A stretch of DNA of 6,373 nucleotides from Actinomycetota bacterium. Its GTDB lineage: Bacteria; Actinomycetota; Thermoleophilia; Solirubrobacterales; 70-9. Under the pieces are notes generated by a model. It did no database searches, was not told the origin of the DNA, and saw nothing but the letters and a program-made list of their open reading frames with translations. A program made the translations under genes and the position numbers. The DNA lies in the NCBI GenBank assembly GCA_005884305.1, contig VAYL01000173.1:1-6373 (forward strand), given 5' to 3'. Within the stretch, counting starts at the first letter, position 1, and each line of letters starts with the position of its first letter. This document shows, one piece after another, positions 4,785 to 6,373 of this stretch.

Positions 4785-6139
4785 CTAAGCCCAGTAATCG
4801 CGCGCGAGCCCGCGCTTTGCCAGTAGCGTGCGGAGCTCGAGAAGCGCCGTGTAGGTGGGCAGCGCGAACAGCCTGCCGTTCGCGCGCTCGACCGCATGGT
4901 CGATCGAGTGCGCGATGTCGTTATCGACCTCGATGACGTCCGGCGGCACGCCCGCGTACTTGAGGCGGACCGCCATCTCGGGCGCGCGTGTCCCGGCGCA
5001 GGTGACGCGCCGAAGGTGGCCGGTAAGGAGCTCGAAGTCAGCGTCCCACACCCACGAGATGTCGCGCCCGTCCGCGATGCGGTCGTTGAGCGCCATCCAG
5101 ACGTCCAGCTCCGCGTCGCCGTCCTGGGCCTCGAGCAGGAGCGTGCGCAGGACCTCGTTGGCCCCGGCCGGGTTCTTGATCAAAAGGATCGAAAGCTCCC
5201 GCCCCTCGATGGGCACCGTCTCGACCCGGCCGAAGACGGCGCGCATCGACTCCATCGCCCGCGCGGCCTCGGCGGCCGGAATTCCGAGCCTCGTAGCGGC
5301 GGTGAGGGCGGCGAGCGCGTTGTAGACGTTGTAGAGGCCGGGGAGGGGGAGGCGGAATTCAACCTCGCCCTCGGGAGTTCGAGCCCATACGCGGGAGCCG
5401 CTCATGCCCTCGAGCTCGATCCGCGTGGCCGCGACGTCCGGCTGCGGGCGGTCGGCACCGCAGTTCGGGCAGCTGTAGTGGCCCAGGTGCGCCACGAACG
5501 CCCGGGCATACGTGTACGGCGAGCCGCATCGCCGGCAGTGCTTGGCGTCGAACGCGTGCTGGAACTCCGGCAGCGCCTGGCTTTCGTCCTCGATCCCGAA
5601 GTAGGTCACGCCCGGTCGGCGGGCGAGGTCGGCGTCGCGGCCCAGATCGGCGATGAGGGGGTCGTCGCTGTTCAGCCCGAACTCGCTAGACCCTGCGCGG
5701 TTCGCCACCGTCGCCGCCCACTCGTCCGCCAGGTGCTCCAGTTCGCCGTACCGGTCGAGCTGGTCGCGAAACAGGTTGCCCAGGCCACTCGTGGAAGCCA
5801 TGCCTCGTCGACCTCGAAAAGGCCCTCGGAGCCCCGCTGCTCCAGCAGGGCAGTCGCCACTCCCCAGGTCATGTTCGACCCGGCGCGGTTGTGGACGGGC
5901 GCGCGGCCGGCGGCGCGGAGGGCGGCGGCGATCATGCCGGCCGTGGTGGTCTTGCCGTTGGTCGCGCTGACGATCGTGGTCCCGCCCTGGAGCCTCGATC
6001 CCAGCCGGGCGAGCGCGTCAGGCGCCATCCGCAAGAGCAGCCGGCCGGGAAGGGTGGTGCCGCCGCCTCTGCCGCTGCGGCGGGAGAGTGCGCCCGCAGC
6101 CCGCGCGATCACGAGCTTCGGGCCGAACAGGCGGCTCAC
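4785..6139 (-). pseudogene. murT: murT, Mur ligase-family subunit of lipid II isoglutaminyl synthase, frameshifted
   Basis: MurT is the ATP-dependent ligase-like subunit that activates the D-Glu carboxyl of lipid II for amidation by GatD-derived ammonia. The gene begins at GTG 6139, which overlaps the upstream stop as GTGA. The first 118 or so residues contain GRGGGTTLPGRLLLR and the Mur P-loop ATNGKTTT (59-66), then FEVDEAWLPRVA. The reading frame then changes near 5784. The rest continues in another frame from LGNLFRDQLDRYGELE, with NSDDP, a Cys4 zinc ribbon CxxC...CxxC at about 5537-5460 (a MurT hallmark), LPGLYNVYNALAA, NPAGANE, DGRDISWVWDADF and the C-terminal DUF1727-type domain. From memory of S. 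aureus MurT, 12 residues normally separate PRV from NFFRDQ; here fewer than three remain, implying about 28 bp lost. The first frame stops at 5672. An ATG at 5801 with GAGG upstream could restart the second part. It is either a true pseudogene, a split gene or a sequence error. Confidence 0.85.
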
Positions 6140-6373
6140 CTGCGGCGCGGGCCCACCAGGTCGCAGCCCGGCGGCGCGATCACGTCCAGTGCGCATGGAA
6201 GTACTCGGATCTGCGCCGGCAGATCGGCGAGGTGGTCGCCGTCGGCGTAGACCGCGAACGGCCGATCGGCCGTGATCTCGACCTCGGAGGCACGTTCCAC
6301 CGTGACCTCATCCTTCTCGACATGGCGGCCGCTGAACACCGTAGGCAGGTTAACCAGGCAGCGCAACTTCGAG
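6136..6373 (-). CDS. Diacylglycerol kinase / YegS-type lipid kinase, C-terminal end (5' part outside window)
   Basis: Only the last 78 residues or so are present, ending at the TGA at 6138-6136. The segment LPTVFSGRHVEKDEVTVERASEVEITADRPFAVYADGDHLADLPAQIRVLPCALDVIAP matches the C-terminal beta-sandwich domain of the YegS/DagK/BmrU lipid kinase family. The FSGRHVE and VYADGD landmarks are clear. Such enzymes phosphorylate diacylglycerol or related lipids with ATP, and in Gram-positives they recycle diacylglycerol to phosphatidic acid. The N-terminal nucleotide-binding domain is not visible. Its stop codon overlaps the murT start by 4 bp (GTGA), which places it in the same operon. Family assignment is good; the exact lipid substrate is not shown. 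Confidence 0.82.
   Translation of the reverse strand, partial: SKLRCLVNLPTVFSGRHVEKDEVTVERASEVEITADRPFAVYADGDHLADLPAQIRVLPCALDVIAPPGCDLVGPRRR

Noticed and set aside
5775..5800. Programmed ribosomal frameshift in murT
   Set aside because: There is no slippery heptamer at the junction, and about 9 conserved residues are missing as well, so a frame change alone would not rebuild the protein.
4896..6275. 459-codon plus-strand open frame across murT
   Set aside because: It is antisense to murT, whose two halves carry clear family motifs; its length reflects a lack of stops at high GC.
1..6373. CRISPR array, rRNA, complete tRNA, transposase or prophage genes
   Set aside because: No regularly spaced repeats, no RNA gene signatures and no recombinase or transposase motifs were seen on either strand.

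Overview
The window is a gene-dense, GC-rich stretch of bacterial chromosome. Gene content (MurT/GatD-type cell-wall amidation, an LLM-class oxidoreductase, HflX, dUTPase, a YegS/DagK-type lipid kinase) and codon use suggest a high-GC Gram-positive, most likely an actinobacterium. A Thermoleophilia-like (Solirubrobacterales/Gaiellales) lineage is my best guess. That placement is inference from protein resemblance; there is no marker RNA in the window.

Layout. Positions 1-568 (minus) hold an NAD(P)-dependent epimerase/dehydratase cut by the left edge. A 70-bp divergent promoter region (569-638) separates it from a plus-strand series: a luciferase-like (LLM) oxidoreductase (639-1469), the ribosome-associated GTPase hflX (1520-2866) and dUTPase dut (2888-3319). 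From the right, a minus-strand operon runs toward them. It carries the C-terminal end of a diacylglycerol/lipid kinase (6373-6136), murT (6139-4785, frameshifted), a SAM-dependent methyltransferase (4782-4057) and gatD (4060-3323). The stop codons of dut and gatD face each other with only 3 bp between them. Every stretch over 300 bp is coding.

How the genes work together. MurT and GatD are the two subunits of lipid II isoglutaminyl synthase, which amidates the D-glutamate of the peptidoglycan stem peptide. Here a methyltransferase gene is wedged between them with tight junctions, and a lipid kinase precedes them with a GTGA overlap. The operon therefore looks devoted to cell-envelope lipid and precursor chemistry. 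dut and hflX are housekeeping genes for nucleotide-pool sanitation and ribosome rescue.

The most notable signals are as follows. (1) A 72-bp in-frame palindromic insert lies inside the LLM oxidoreductase, flanked by a CGAA direct repeat. Its exact removal restores a contiguous family-like protein, which recalls the protein-coding-gene-invading palindromic elements of Rickettsia. (2) murT carries a frame change with an apparent loss of about 28 bp at a conserved strand, so it is either a pseudogene, a split gene or an assembly error. (3) A methyltransferase separates murT and gatD. (4) All four genes that begin a transcription unit or follow a gap have a TANNNT box 6-9 nt before the start codon and no Shine-Dalgarno, which points to leaderless transcripts.
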